DNA of 22,636 nt from an uncultured Collinsella sp. (GTDB taxonomy: Bacteria > Actinomycetota > Coriobacteriia > Coriobacteriales > Coriobacteriaceae). Positions 13,607-21,485 of this stretch are shown here, one piece after another (the stretch's first letter is position 1; each line of letters starts with the position of its first letter). A model generated the notes under the pieces. That model was given only the letters and a program-made list of their open reading frames with translations, made no database searches and was not told where the DNA came from. A program made the translations under genes and the position numbers. The DNA lies in contig CABRDB010000087.1 of assembly GCA_902469555.1 (NCBI GenBank), positions 1-22,636 of the forward strand, given 5' to 3'.

Positions 13607-15889
13607 ATGGCAGATTCCAGCAAAAAGATGCAGATCGTGTTTGCCTCGGCCGAGTGCGCACCGTTTGTTAAGACCGGTGGCCTGGGCGACGTGGCGGGCT
13701 CGCTGCCTGCGGCGCTTGTACGCGCCGGCGCCGAGGTCATCGTGATGGTGCCCAAGTACGCCACCATCAAGGACGAGTACAAGGCGCAGATGGAGCACTT
13801 TTCCGACTTTTACGTGAGCCTGGGCTGGCGCAACGAGTATTGCGGGCTCGAGAAGCTCGAGCACGACGGCGTCACCTATATGTTCGTGGACAACGAGCGC
13901 TACTTTGCGCGCGATTATCCGTACGGCTTCTTTGACGACGGCGAGCGCTTCGCGTTCTTCTCCAAGGCCATTACCGAGAGCCTGCAGCACCTGCCCGAGG
14001 GCTTTGAGTGCGACATCCTGCACTGCAACGACTGGCAGACGGCACTGGCGCCCTTGTTCTTGCGCGAGTTCTACCAGGGCCTGCCGCTGTACGACCGCGT
14101 CAAGACTGTGTTCTCGATCCACAACGTGGCGTTCCAGGGCCAGTTTAGCGACACCGTGATGGAGGACATCCTGGGTGTGGCGCATATTCCCGCGGCTGCT
14201 ACGCAGCTGCGCTGCGACGCCTGCAGCATCAACTACATGCTGGGCGCGCTGCACTATGCCGATGCCATCACCACGGTGAGCCCCACCTACGCGGGCGAGA
14301 TCCAGACGCCCGAGTTTGGCGAGGGCCTGGACGGCGTACTGCGCGAGCGCTCCTACGCGCTGCAGGGCATCCTCAACGGCATTGACGTGGCGGCCTTTGA
14401 CCCGGCAACCGACAAGCGCATTGCCGCCAACTACACCGTGGAGGACCGTTCCGGCAAGGCCGTGTGCAAGGCCAAGCTACAGGAAGAGCTGGGCCTCGAG
14501 GTTCGCGACGACCGCCCGCTCATGGTGATGGTCACGCGCCTGACGCGCCAGAAGGGCATGGACCTGGTCATGTACGCGCTCGACCGAATCCTGTCCGGCG
14601 GCGTTCAGGTGGCCGTGCTGGGTACCGGCGACCGCGACTACGAGGACGGCCTGCGCTACTTCCAGGACAAGTACCCCGGCACCATGGCCGCGCGCATCGA
14701 GTTCGATCCTGCGCTGTCGCAGCGCATGTACGCCGCCGCCGATATGTTCCTGATGCCTTCGAAGTTTGAGCCCTGCGGCCTGTCGCAGATCATCGCCATG
14801 CGCTACGGCACTCTGCCGATTGTTCGCGAGACCGGTGGTCTGAAGGACACCGTGCAGCCGTACAACGAGTTTACCGGCGAGGGCACGGGCTTCTCATTTA
14901 CCAACTTTAACGGCGACGAGATGGGCGACGCCGTGTTCCGCGCGGCACGCCTGTTCTGGGATAATCGCGAGGCCTGGAATCAGCTGGTCACGCAGGCCAT
15001 GAGCCAGGACTTTAGCTGGACGCGCTCGGCCGACAAGTATCTTGACCTGTACTTCTTTATGCACCCGGAGATTGAGCGCCCGGCGGCTGTGAAGGCTGCT
15101 ATGACCGTAGAGGAGCCGGTTGCCGCTAAGGCCGAGCCTGCGGCGCCCGTTAAAGAGCCCGCTGCTGCTGAGGAGCCCAAGGCCGAGGAGAAGCCGGCTG
15201 CCGATGCCGAAGTTAAGCCCGCAGCGAAACCTGCCGCCAAGAAGACGACCACCCGCAAGACGACGGCTAAGAAGGCCACGACCACAAAGGCCGCTGCTAG
15301 CAAGACTAGCGCCGCTAAGGCAACTACTGCCAAGGCATCGACCACGCGCAAGCGCACGACCGCCGCTGTTAAGAAGGCCACCGAGGCCGAGGTCGTTCCC
15401 GAGGTAAAGGCCGACGCTGCCGAGGCTAAGCCCGCGGCAAAGGCTCCGGCCAAGACCGCTGCCAAGAAGACGACCGCGACCAAGACCACGGCTGCCAAGA
15501 AGGCCTCGGCTACGAAGTCGACGACCAAGAAGGCCACCACAAAGCCGGCCACCAAGGTCGAGGAGACGCCCGCCGAGCCCAAGGCCAAGGCAGCTGTCGA
15601 GGCAAAGCCGGCCGCCAAGACCACCACGCGCAAGCGCTCTACGAAGACGGCCAAGAAGACCACGACCGAGGCTGAAGCTCCCAAGGCAGAGGCTAAAGCC
15701 GAGGACAAGCCCTCAGTAAAGGCTGAACCGGCAACGAAGGCCGCCGAGGTCAAGACCGCTTCGAAGGCTACGGCAAAGACCGAGCCCGCCAAGGAGGCCC
15801 CGGTCTCCCCCGCCGCTCCAGCCGAGGAAAAGGCTCCGACCAAGAAGACCTCCGTCCGCAAGGCAACGGCCACCCGCAAGCGCCACTAA
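13607..15889 (+). CDS. glgA: Glycogen synthase with a long histone H1-like C-terminal tail (GT5)
   Basis: Extends alpha-1,4 chains from ADP-glucose. Of 760 residues, the first 490 or so are a normal GlgA. KTGGLGDV at 22-29 binds ADP-glucose, and HCNDWQTAL, FSIHNVAFQG, LNGIDVAAFDP and VTRLTRQKG follow. The donor motif SKFEPCGLSQ contains Glu388, and ETGGLKDTV comes next. Family members usually end at about 480 residues. Here about 270 more follow (about 491-760), almost only Ala, Lys, Thr, Pro, Glu, with acid-rich blocks (EEPKAEEKPA) and basic blocks (KKTTTRKTTAKK). TTRKR-like units centre on Arg550, Arg581, Arg675 and Arg757; the last is four residues from the end. The frame is continuous. 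ATG 13607, with GGGAG upstream, was chosen over ATG 13595. Confidence 0.96.
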   Translation: MADSSKKMQIVFASAECAPFVKTGGLGDVAGSLPAALVRAGAEVIVMVPKYATIKDEYKAQMEHFSDFYVSLGWRNEYCGLEKLEHDGVTYMFVDNERYFARDYPYGFFDDGERFAFFSKAITESLQHLPEGFECDILHCNDWQTALAPLFLREFYQGLPLYDRVKTVFSIHNVAFQGQFSDTVMEDILGVAHIPAAATQLRCDACSINYMLGALHYADAITTVSPTYAGEIQTPEFGEGLDGVLRERSYALQGILNGIDVAAFDPATDKRIAANYTVEDRSGKAVCKAKLQEELGLEVRDDRPLMVMVTRLTRQKGMDLVMYALDRILSGGVQVAVLGTGDRDYEDGLRYFQDKYPGTMAARIEFDPALSQRMYAAADMFLMPSKFEPCGLSQIIAMRYGTLPIVRETGGLKDTVQPYNEFTGEGTGFSFTNFNGDEMGDAVFRAARLFWDNREAWNQLVTQAMSQDFSWTRSADKYLDLYFFMHPEIERPAAVKAAMTVEEPVAAKAEPAAPVKEPAAAEEPKAEEKPAADAEVKPAAKPAAKKTTTRKTTAKKATTTKAAASKTSAAKATTAKASTTRKRTTAAVKKATEAEVVPEVKADAAEAKPAAKAPAKTAAKKTTATKTTAAKKASATKSTTKKATTKPATKVEETPAEPKAKAAVEAKPAAKTTTRKRSTKTAKKTTTEAEAPKAEAKAEDKPSVKAEPATKAAEVKTASKATAKTEPAKEAPVSPAAPAEEKAPTKKTSVRKATATRKRH

Positions 15890-15921
15890 TCCGGACGATT
15901 CAAACTTAATCCTCAACGCAA

Positions 15922-15957
15922 AAGAGGGCGCCCCAACCAGGCGTCCTCTTCTTGGTT
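15922..15957 (+). terminator. Terminator after glgA
   Basis: AAGAGGGCGCC (15922-15932) pairs with GGCGTCCTCTT (15940-15950), with one G-U pair and a 7-nt loop. CTTCTTGGTT follows. The T tract is interrupted, so efficiency is uncertain. It ends the glgB-glgA cluster 33 nt after the glgA stop. Confidence 0.65.
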
Positions 15958-15982
15958 GAACTTCTCTAGTAAAAAAGAAGCC

Positions 15983-16114
15983 CGGTTTACTACGACAAAA
16001 TGGCTCCGGCTGACCACGGCGAGTAATCTACGAAATTGGCAACGCCTCTACCTGAGGTTTTAATATCACGAAAATAACCGTGGTTGAGATCATTCAATTC
16101 GTCGTAGTAAACCG
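15983..16114. repeat. 132-bp element with nested inverted repeats (REP/MITE-like or structured RNA)
   Basis: CGGTTTACTACGAC (15983-15996) recurs as a perfect inverted copy, GTCGTAGTAAACCG (16101-16114). Nested inside are ACCACGG (16013-16019) with CCGTGGT (16078-16084), and a small CCTC/GAGG hairpin followed by TTTT near 16044-16060. T runs lie 6 nt outside both outer arms, TTTT on the plus strand and TTTTTT on the minus strand. The minus strand has an open frame through the whole element, from a TAG to two stops in the left arm (YYDELNDLNHGYFRD in part), without ATG or ribosome site. No target-site duplication was seen. Identity unknown. Confidence 0.6.
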
Positions 16115-16140
16115 AAGTACTTTTGGTTGGCTACAAATAG

Positions 16141-16172
16141 TATCGGTATAGATGTTTTTAAATATCGCGATA
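16141..16172 (+). promoter_or_regulatory. Paired operator-like palindromes upstream of the GH13-GH77 gene
   Basis: TATCGGTATA (16141-16150) and the perfect palindrome TATCGCGATA (16163-16172) share TATCG..ATA and are exactly 22 bp apart, about two helical turns. This spacing suits two regulator dimers on one DNA face. They lie about 60 bp upstream of the candidate -35. Confidence 0.45.
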
Positions 16173-16230
16173 ATTTGGGTGATAAAACGATTTTCTAGGA
16201 CAACCGTTCGCCGATGGTAAACGGATGTTG

Positions 16231-16260
16231 TTTATACAGCCTATGTACAACAGATATACT
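16231..16260 (+). promoter_or_regulatory. Candidate promoter of the GH13-GH77 gene
   Basis: TTTATA (16231-16236), an 18-nt spacer and TATACT (16255-16260) match the sigma-70 consensus at four and five positions. Transcription would begin near 16267, giving a leader of about 55 nt. Apart from this, the operator pair and the inverted-repeat element, nothing was found in 15958-16321. Confidence 0.5.
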
Positions 16261-16321
16261 TACTTCCTGTGCGTAAAGCCCATGGCCCGCAGGCCGTGAT
16301 TCTATTGAACTGGACCGTATT

Positions 16322-19300
16322 ATGAGATTGATACACAACAGCCGTCTGCCGCAGTTTCGCACTCCGTTTGGCGCTGTGACCACTGGAACTTCCGTTTCGC
16401 TCTCGGTGATTTTGGAGGATGCCGACCCCAACCAGGCAACGCTTACCCTGCGTACCTGGGTCGATGAAATCGGTGAGTCTCTGTATCCCATGACGCACGA
16501 GGGCGACGGCATATTTACCGTAGAGCTTGAGTGCACCGAGCCCTGTCTTATTTGGTACAGCTTTATCTGCAACATCGAGGGCCAGCCCGAGGTCCGCTTG
16601 GGTGCACCGCAGGGTCGCACCGGTGGCGAGGGTGTGACCTACGATTACGCCGAGGTCCCGTCGTTCCAGATTACCGTCTACAAGCATCGCGAGAACCGTC
16701 CCACCTGGTACGAGCGGGGCATGGTCTACCAGATCTTCCCCGACCGCTATGCCCGCGACGAAAACTGGCGCGAGCGAACGCTGGCCGAAGTTGAAAAACC
16801 GCGCAACGGAATCCAGCGCCGCATGGTCGAGGACTGGAACGAACCGCCCGAGTACGAGCGTGCCGAAGACGGCTCCATCAAGACCTGGGATTTTTACGGC
16901 GGCTCGCTCAAGGGTATCCAAAATGACCTGCCCCGCATTGCCGAACTAGGCTTTACGGCCATCTACCTCAACCCCATCTTTGAGGCCGCGAGCAACCACC
17001 GCTACGACACGGCCGACTATACCAAGATCGACCCGATTCTGGGCACCGAGCAGGACTTTACGGAGCTGTGCAAGGCGGCCGAGAAGCTCGGCATTTCCAT
17101 CATCCTGGACGGCGTCTTCAACCACACGGGCGACGATTCGATCTACTTTAACCGCTACGGCAATTATCCCGGCGTCGGTGCTTGGCAAAGCGAGGACTCG
17201 CCGTGGCGCGATGCGTTTTACTTCCATGAAGACGGTTCGTATGACTGCTGGTGGGGCGTGGGCAACATGCCCGCCATCAACGAGAGCTCCGAACTGGTGC
17301 GCGAGCGGCTCCTGGGCAAGGACGGCGTGATCCGCAAATGGCTGCGCGCCGGTGCCCATGGTTGGCGCCTGGACGTGGCCGACGAGCTTTCCGATGACTT
17401 CCTGGCCGAGATCAAAAAGGCCGTGCTCGCCGAGAAGCCTGACGCGCTGCTGCTCGGCGAGGTCTGGGAAGACGCCTCCAACAAGATCAGCTACGGCCAT
17501 CTGCGCCGCTACCTGCAGGGCTCTGAGCTCGACTCTGCCATGGACTACCCCTTCCGCGACATGGTCATCGGCTTTTTGATGGGCTACAAGAACGCCTACC
17601 AGGCAGCCGAGGATATCGAAACCTTGCGCGAGAACTACCCGCGCGAGGCACTGGCCTGCGCGCTCAATCTGCTTTCAAGCCACGACCGCCCGCGCATCAT
17701 CTCGGTGCTCGGCGGTGGCCCCGACGAGTCGCAGCTGCCCGAGAGCGAGCGCAGTAAATGGCGCCTGGATGATAACTCGATGGGCCTGGCCAAGAGCCGT
17801 TTTTGGCTGGCGACGCTCATGCAGATGACCTTCCCGGGTGTACCCTCAATCTATTACGGCGACGAGTACGGCTTGGAGGGCCTTACCGACCCGGGCAACC
17901 GCCGTACCCTGCCGACCAAGGACCAACTCCACGACTTCGACACACTGGCCATCGTTAAGAACGCGTCTGCCGTGCGCCGTGCGCTGCCCTTTATGGTCGA
18001 TGGCGAGATCAAGGCCTTTGCGCTCAACGACGAAGTCTTGGCTTACACCCGCACGGGCAATGACGGCGAAGCCGCGACGGTTATCATCAACCGCAGCCTG
18101 CGCAATTCGCACCGCGTGACGATTCCGGCGCTCGGCGAATGCGCGAGCGACGTGATCAGCGGTCACGAGTGCGAGATCCACAACGGTACCGTCACGCTCG
18201 ACCTGTACCCGCTGGGCTCTTCGATCATCTATCACCATGCCGAGAAGCGCCTGCAGGAGCCGCTCGATCATGGCGCGGGCGTTGTGTGCCACATCACCTC
18301 CGTGCCGACCGATGACGGCAAGCCCGGCACAATCGGTGCGCCCACGCGTCGCTTTATCGACCATCTGGCCGCTATGGGCATGCGCTACTGGCAAGTCCTG
18401 CCCGTCAACCCCACGGACTTCTTCCGCTCCCCCTACGCCGGCCCCTCGGCCTTTGCAGGCAATATCGACCTGCTGCCTGAGAGCCACGAGGAGCTGGCCG
18501 CCGACTTTGCTGCATGGAAGGCCCACGGCGGTGAGGATGCCGACCCGCTGTACACGGCGTTTAAACATCGCAACGCCGATTGGCTCGAGAAGTACTGCGT
18601 CTACATGGCCGTTAAGAAGTACTTTGAGGGCGAGTCGCGCCACGATTGGCCGGCAGATGTCGCGCGCTACAACGAGTATCTGATCGACGACAAGCGCTTC
18701 CACGACGAGGCCGAGCTGCAGGCGTACATGCAGTATCGCTTTGACCTTGCCTGGTGCGAGCTCATGAACTATGCGCACAAGAAGGGCGTCGAGGTCATCG
18801 GCGATATCCCGATGTATGTCTCGGACGATTCGGCCGACGCGTGGAGCGAGCCCGAGAACTTCTGGCTATCCGACACCGGCAAGGCGATTGAGATTTCGGG
18901 CGCGCCGCCCGACAACTTTGCGCCCGAGGGCCAGGTGTGGGGCAACCCCACCTTCCGATGGGATCGCATGAAGGAGAACGGCTATCGCTGGTGGATGGAC
19001 CGCCTGCGTCGTGCGTTTTCGCTCTACGACCGCGTGCGCCTGGACCACTTCCTGGGCTTCCACAGCTACTTTAGCATTCCCGCCGGTAAGGCCTGTGCCG
19101 ACGGCCGCTGGCTGGCAGGCCCGGGCAAGGACCTGTTCCAGACCGCCTATGACGAGCTGGGTCCGCTCAACTTTATCGCCGAGGATCTGGGCTATCTGAC
19201 GCCCGGCGTTCGCGCCATGGCTTCGACCTGCGGCTTCCCCGGCATGGACGTGCTGGAGTTTAGCGACTACGACGTTCGTTGCGGAATTCACCCCACACCG

Positions 19301-19618
19301 GGAAAGATCCTGTACACCTCGACGCACGACACCTCGACACTTGCCGGCTGGTGCACGCGCTCCTTTGCAGGCGGCGACGAGCCGAGCGGCATTGCATTGG
19401 CAGGCGAGCTCATGGGCAACGCCCTGGCAAGCGATGCGCCGCTCGTTATGATGCCGCTGCAGGACATCCTGGGCCTGGGCGACGATGCACGTATGAACGT
19501 GCCGGGCGTGGCCACGGGCAACTGGACCTGGCAGGCTGACGAGGCGGACATTGCAGCCGCCGAGAACAAAACCGCACAGCTCCTGCGCAACAACCATAGA
19601 TTCTGGGGCGAAGCGTGA
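16322..19618 (+). CDS. Fused GH13 neopullulanase-like alpha-glucosidase and GH77 4-alpha-glucanotransferase
   Basis: Two glucan-processing enzymes in one 1098-residue cytoplasmic protein (no signal peptide). Residues 1-120 are a CBM34-like beta domain. The GH13 barrel follows, with MVYQIFPDRYARD, nucleophile Asp351 (GWRLDVADE), acid/base Glu380 (LLGEVWED), Asp455 (SSHDRPRI) and a beta domain to about 638. From about 645 it is a compact MalQ: GVVCHITSVP, YWQVLPVNPT, SPYAGPSAFAGN, IGDIPMYVSDDSADAW and VWGNPTFRW. The catalytic Asp908 (RLDHFLGF), Glu954 (IAEDLGYL) and Asp1003 (STHDTSTLAGW) are all present. So both halves look active. Together they could remove branches and reshuffle the short maltodextrins left by GlgP. 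ATG 16322 has only a weak ribosome site, but MRLIHNSR matches the family N-terminus. Confidence 0.93.
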   Translation: MRLIHNSRLPQFRTPFGAVTTGTSVSLSVILEDADPNQATLTLRTWVDEIGESLYPMTHEGDGIFTVELECTEPCLIWYSFICNIEGQPEVRLGAPQGRTGGEGVTYDYAEVPSFQITVYKHRENRPTWYERGMVYQIFPDRYARDENWRERTLAEVEKPRNGIQRRMVEDWNEPPEYERAEDGSIKTWDFYGGSLKGIQNDLPRIAELGFTAIYLNPIFEAASNHRYDTADYTKIDPILGTEQDFTELCKAAEKLGISIILDGVFNHTGDDSIYFNRYGNYPGVGAWQSEDSPWRDAFYFHEDGSYDCWWGVGNMPAINESSELVRERLLGKDGVIRKWLRAGAHGWRLDVADELSDDFLAEIKKAVLAEKPDALLLGEVWEDASNKISYGHLRRYLQGSELDSAMDYPFRDMVIGFLMGYKNAYQAAEDIETLRENYPREALACALNLLSSHDRPRIISVLGGGPDESQLPESERSKWRLDDNSMGLAKSRFWLATLMQMTFPGVPSIYYGDEYGLEGLTDPGNRRTLPTKDQLHDFDTLAIVKNASAVRRALPFMVDGEIKAFALNDEVLAYTRTGNDGEAATVIINRSLRNSHRVTIPALGECASDVISGHECEIHNGTVTLDLYPLGSSIIYHHAEKRLQEPLDHGAGVVCHITSVPTDDGKPGTIGAPTRRFIDHLAAMGMRYWQVLPVNPTDFFRSPYAGPSAFAGNIDLLPESHEELAADFAAWKAHGGEDADPLYTAFKHRNADWLEKYCVYMAVKKYFEGESRHDWPADVARYNEYLIDDKRFHDEAELQAYMQYRFDLAWCELMNYAHKKGVEVIGDIPMYVSDDSADAWSEPENFWLSDTGKAIEISGAPPDNFAPEGQVWGNPTFRWDRMKENGYRWWMDRLRRAFSLYDRVRLDHFLGFHSYFSIPAGKACADGRWLAGPGKDLFQTAYDELGPLNFIAEDLGYLTPGVRAMASTCGFPGMDVLEFSDYDVRCGIHPTPGKILYTSTHDTSTLAGWCTRSFAGGDEPSGIALAGELMGNALASDAPLVMMPLQDILGLGDDARMNVPGVATGNWTWQADEADIAAAENKTAQLLRNNHRFWGEA

Positions 19619-19662
19619 TAAAACCCCCGATATAGGGTACAGTTACAGACGTTTGAATTTTT

Positions 19663-19690
19663 GCGGGCAGAGTAATCTGCCCGCTTTGTG
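19663..19690 (+). terminator. Hairpin after the GH13-GH77 gene, possible terminator
   Basis: GCGGGCAGA (19663-19671) and TCTGCCCGC (19676-19684) pair perfectly around GTAA. TTTGTG follows, a short T run. GTGATA (19615-19620) and TACAGT (19638-19643), 17 nt apart, could be a promoter upstream. In that case the hairpin would lie in the leader of the zinc ribbon gene. Confidence 0.55.
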
Positions 19691-19706
19691 CTGAAAAGGA
19701 AGTATT

Positions 19707-19943
19707 ATGGCGCGCTACGATTACAAGTGCTCGAGCTGCGGCAACGTGTTTGAGGTTGAGCATCCCATGTCCGAGACTCCCGAGGTCGTGTGCCCCAGCT
19801 GCGGTGCCCCGGCGGCCAAGACGTTCTCGGCCAGCGGCATTAAATTTGAGGGCAGCGGTTTCTACAACACCGACCAGCGAAGCGGCGGCTCCAGCACCAA
19901 CGCCACGAGCGGCTGCTGCGCCAACTGCCCGCATAACCACTAG
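19707..19943 (+). CDS. FmdB-family zinc ribbon protein
   Basis: A 78-residue member of the FmdB/CxxC_CXXC_SSSS family of putative regulatory zinc ribbons. The role is not established. Cys8/Cys11 and Cys29/Cys32 form the typical zinc site (YKCSSCGNVFE, VVCPSCGAP). KTFSASGIKFEGSGFYNTD is the conserved segment after the ribbon. A glycine/serine linker then leads to GCCANCPHNH, whose Cys70, Cys71, Cys74, His76 and His78 could bind a second metal. The ATG follows AAGGAAG by 4 nt. It is a separate transcription unit or is read through from the upstream gene, and it ends in a strong terminator. Confidence 0.9.
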   Translation: MARYDYKCSSCGNVFEVEHPMSETPEVVCPSCGAPAAKTFSASGIKFEGSGFYNTDQRSGGSSTNATSGCCANCPHNH

Positions 19944-19951
19944 AACCCGAA

Positions 19952-19990
19952 CAGCCCCGCGACCGGCACCGATCGCGGGGCTGATTCTTT
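19952..19990 (+). terminator. Terminator after the zinc ribbon gene
   Basis: CAGCCCCGCGA (19952-19962) and TCGCGGGGCTG (19973-19983) form an 11-bp stem with a 10-nt loop. ATTCTTT follows. It starts 8 nt after the stop codon. Confidence 0.85.
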
Positions 19991-20013
19991 AGCTACCCAG
20001 GTTTCCTTTTGAG

Positions 20014-20076
20014 TTGCGGTGAAATAAGGACTGTTTGGCGGGTAGAAGCGGTTTTTCAATCCCTATTTCACCGCAA
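20014..20076. repeat. Spaced inverted repeat in a convergent gap
   Basis: TTGCGGTGAAATA (20014-20026) and TATTTCACCGCAA (20064-20076) are a perfect 13-bp inverted pair. After one mismatch three more pairs form (GGA/TCC), leaving a 29-nt loop. It lies between the convergent zinc ribbon gene and rsmB. No T run follows on either side. It resembles a repetitive extragenic palindrome, or it separates the two units. Confidence 0.55.
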
Positions 20077-20084
20077 ATTAGTAG

Positions 20085-21485
20085 TTAGTTGCGGACCAGC
20101 CTGGCGCAGAAGTGGCCGTCGTAGGAATCGGCGTTTACCGGTACGCTTTGGAAGAGGCCTCGATCGTTCTGGCGTACGGATACGAGCTTCTTGGCCTGAT
20201 CGAACTCGGGGAGTTGCAGAATCTGCGCCTCGGAGAGGGGTGCGACGCTAAAGTCGGCGCCCTCGGAAGAGGCCAGGAAGGCATTCACGACCTGCGTGTT
20301 CTCTTCATCAAAAACCGAGCAGGTGGCATAGATGAGCTCTCCGCCGGCGGCCACGCGCGCAGAAGCCTCCTTAAGCATCGTCAGCTGAAGCTTGGGTAAC
20401 TCGGTCGTCACATCATTCTCGGTTAGGCGCCACGGGATCTCAGGATGACGGCGCATGGTGCCGGTGCCCGAGCACGGCGCATCGATAAAGACCGTGTCGA
20501 ACTTAACCGGCTCTCCAAGCATGGCATCAAACGATGTGAGCACCTCATCAAGCTCACAGGCATCACCCGAAACCGTACGAACGCCCTGAATACCGGCCTT
20601 ATGCAGGCGAGCGAGATTCAGATCGCACTTGCGGTCATGAAGATCAAGTGCCGTATGCTGACGCTCATAGCCGGCGCGCTTAGCCTGGCACATCATCACA
20701 TAGGTCTTGGTACCGCGACCGGCACCAATCTCAAGGCAGCTTCCAGGGCGCGTGGCAGCTGTGGCGATAAGCTGTGCGTTAAGGTCCGAGGCCACCGCGG
20801 CAGCACGCTCAAATACGCCCGACGCAACCGTAACCTGGGCATCAACCGGGGCATGGCAGCCTGGGAAGACAGGCGCGACGAGCTGCGAGATATACGGATC
20901 GGGCTTGGTAGCAAAGGCGTTCTCATGAAGGGCCAGCGGCGCGGGGGCCAGATTGCCGGCAAAGTTAAGCGCACCCTCAGGCGTGTCGAACGATGCCATA
21001 ATGCGAGCGCACAGCCAACGCGGTAGACCCATCAGGCGCGACAGACGAACCAAGCGTCGCTCAGACTCATCTACATCGGTCGCAGTGGCAAAGTCCTCAA
21101 CGTTGTCCGCGACCTTATGCAGCACGGCATTGGCCAAACCGGCGGCAGACTTAGCTCCGCTGCGCACCAGCTCAACGCCCTGACTCACCGCAACGCGACC
21201 AGGCGTATGCAGATAGAGCATCTCGAAGGCCGAGATACGAAGCGCCATGCGAACACGCGGCGCAACCTTTTTAGGCTTATCAAGAAACTGATCGAGCAGC
21301 TCGTCCAAAATACCCTGGGTAGCCGCAACGCCCAGTGCCAAACGAGCGGCAAAAGCGGAATCGCGCTGGTCAATAGCCTTGGCAGATGAGCGAGAGGACA
21401 GCACGTCGCGCGCATACATACCGCGGCGATCGGCCTCCATCAGCACATCGAGCGCAAGTTTGCGCGCGGGAGACAGCTTGCTCAT
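20085..21485 (-). CDS. rsmB: 16S rRNA (cytosine-967 C5)-methyltransferase, RsmB/Sun family
   Basis: Methylates C967 of 16S rRNA with S-adenosylmethionine. It has 466 residues. Residues 1-140 are an all-helical NusB-like RNA-binding domain (SPARKLALDVL, RMALRISAFEMLYL). The Rossmann methyltransferase domain follows with LEIGAGRGTKTYVMM (SAM motif I) and motif IV DAPCSGTGTMRRHPEI, whose Cys338 releases the product. Motif VI, YATCS, has Cys389 as the catalytic nucleophile. The start was set to ATG 21485, which overlaps the fmt stop as ATGA; a longer frame to 21533 lies inside fmt. The SAM motif reads IGAGRGTKT where many relatives have APGGKT, which may point to a subgroup. The fmt-rsmB order is common in bacteria. 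Confidence 0.95.
   Translation of the reverse strand: MSKLSPARKLALDVLMEADRRGMYARDVLSSRSSAKAIDQRDSAFAARLALGVAATQGILDELLDQFLDKPKKVAPRVRMALRISAFEMLYLHTPGRVAVSQGVELVRSGAKSAAGLANAVLHKVADNVEDFATATDVDESERRLVRLSRLMGLPRWLCARIMASFDTPEGALNFAGNLAPAPLALHENAFATKPDPYISQLVAPVFPGCHAPVDAQVTVASGVFERAAAVASDLNAQLIATAATRPGSCLEIGAGRGTKTYVMMCQAKRAGYERQHTALDLHDRKCDLNLARLHKAGIQGVRTVSGDACELDEVLTSFDAMLGEPVKFDTVFIDAPCSGTGTMRRHPEIPWRLTENDVTTELPKLQLTMLKEASARVAAGGELIYATCSVFDEENTQVVNAFLASSEGADFSVAPLSEAQILQLPEFDQAKKLVSVRQNDRGLFQSVPVNADSYDGHFCARLVRN

Noticed and set aside
14980..15879. Ala/Val-rich minus-strand frame over the GlgA tail, apparently membrane-like
   Set aside because: It is the complement of Lys/Ala/Thr codons, which read as Leu, Ala, Val and Phe in reverse. 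No start signals.
15075..15889. GlgA tail as a frameshift or a separate downstream gene
   Set aside because: The frame is continuous with the core, codon bias is unchanged, there is no internal ribosome site, and GlgB has the same kind of tail.
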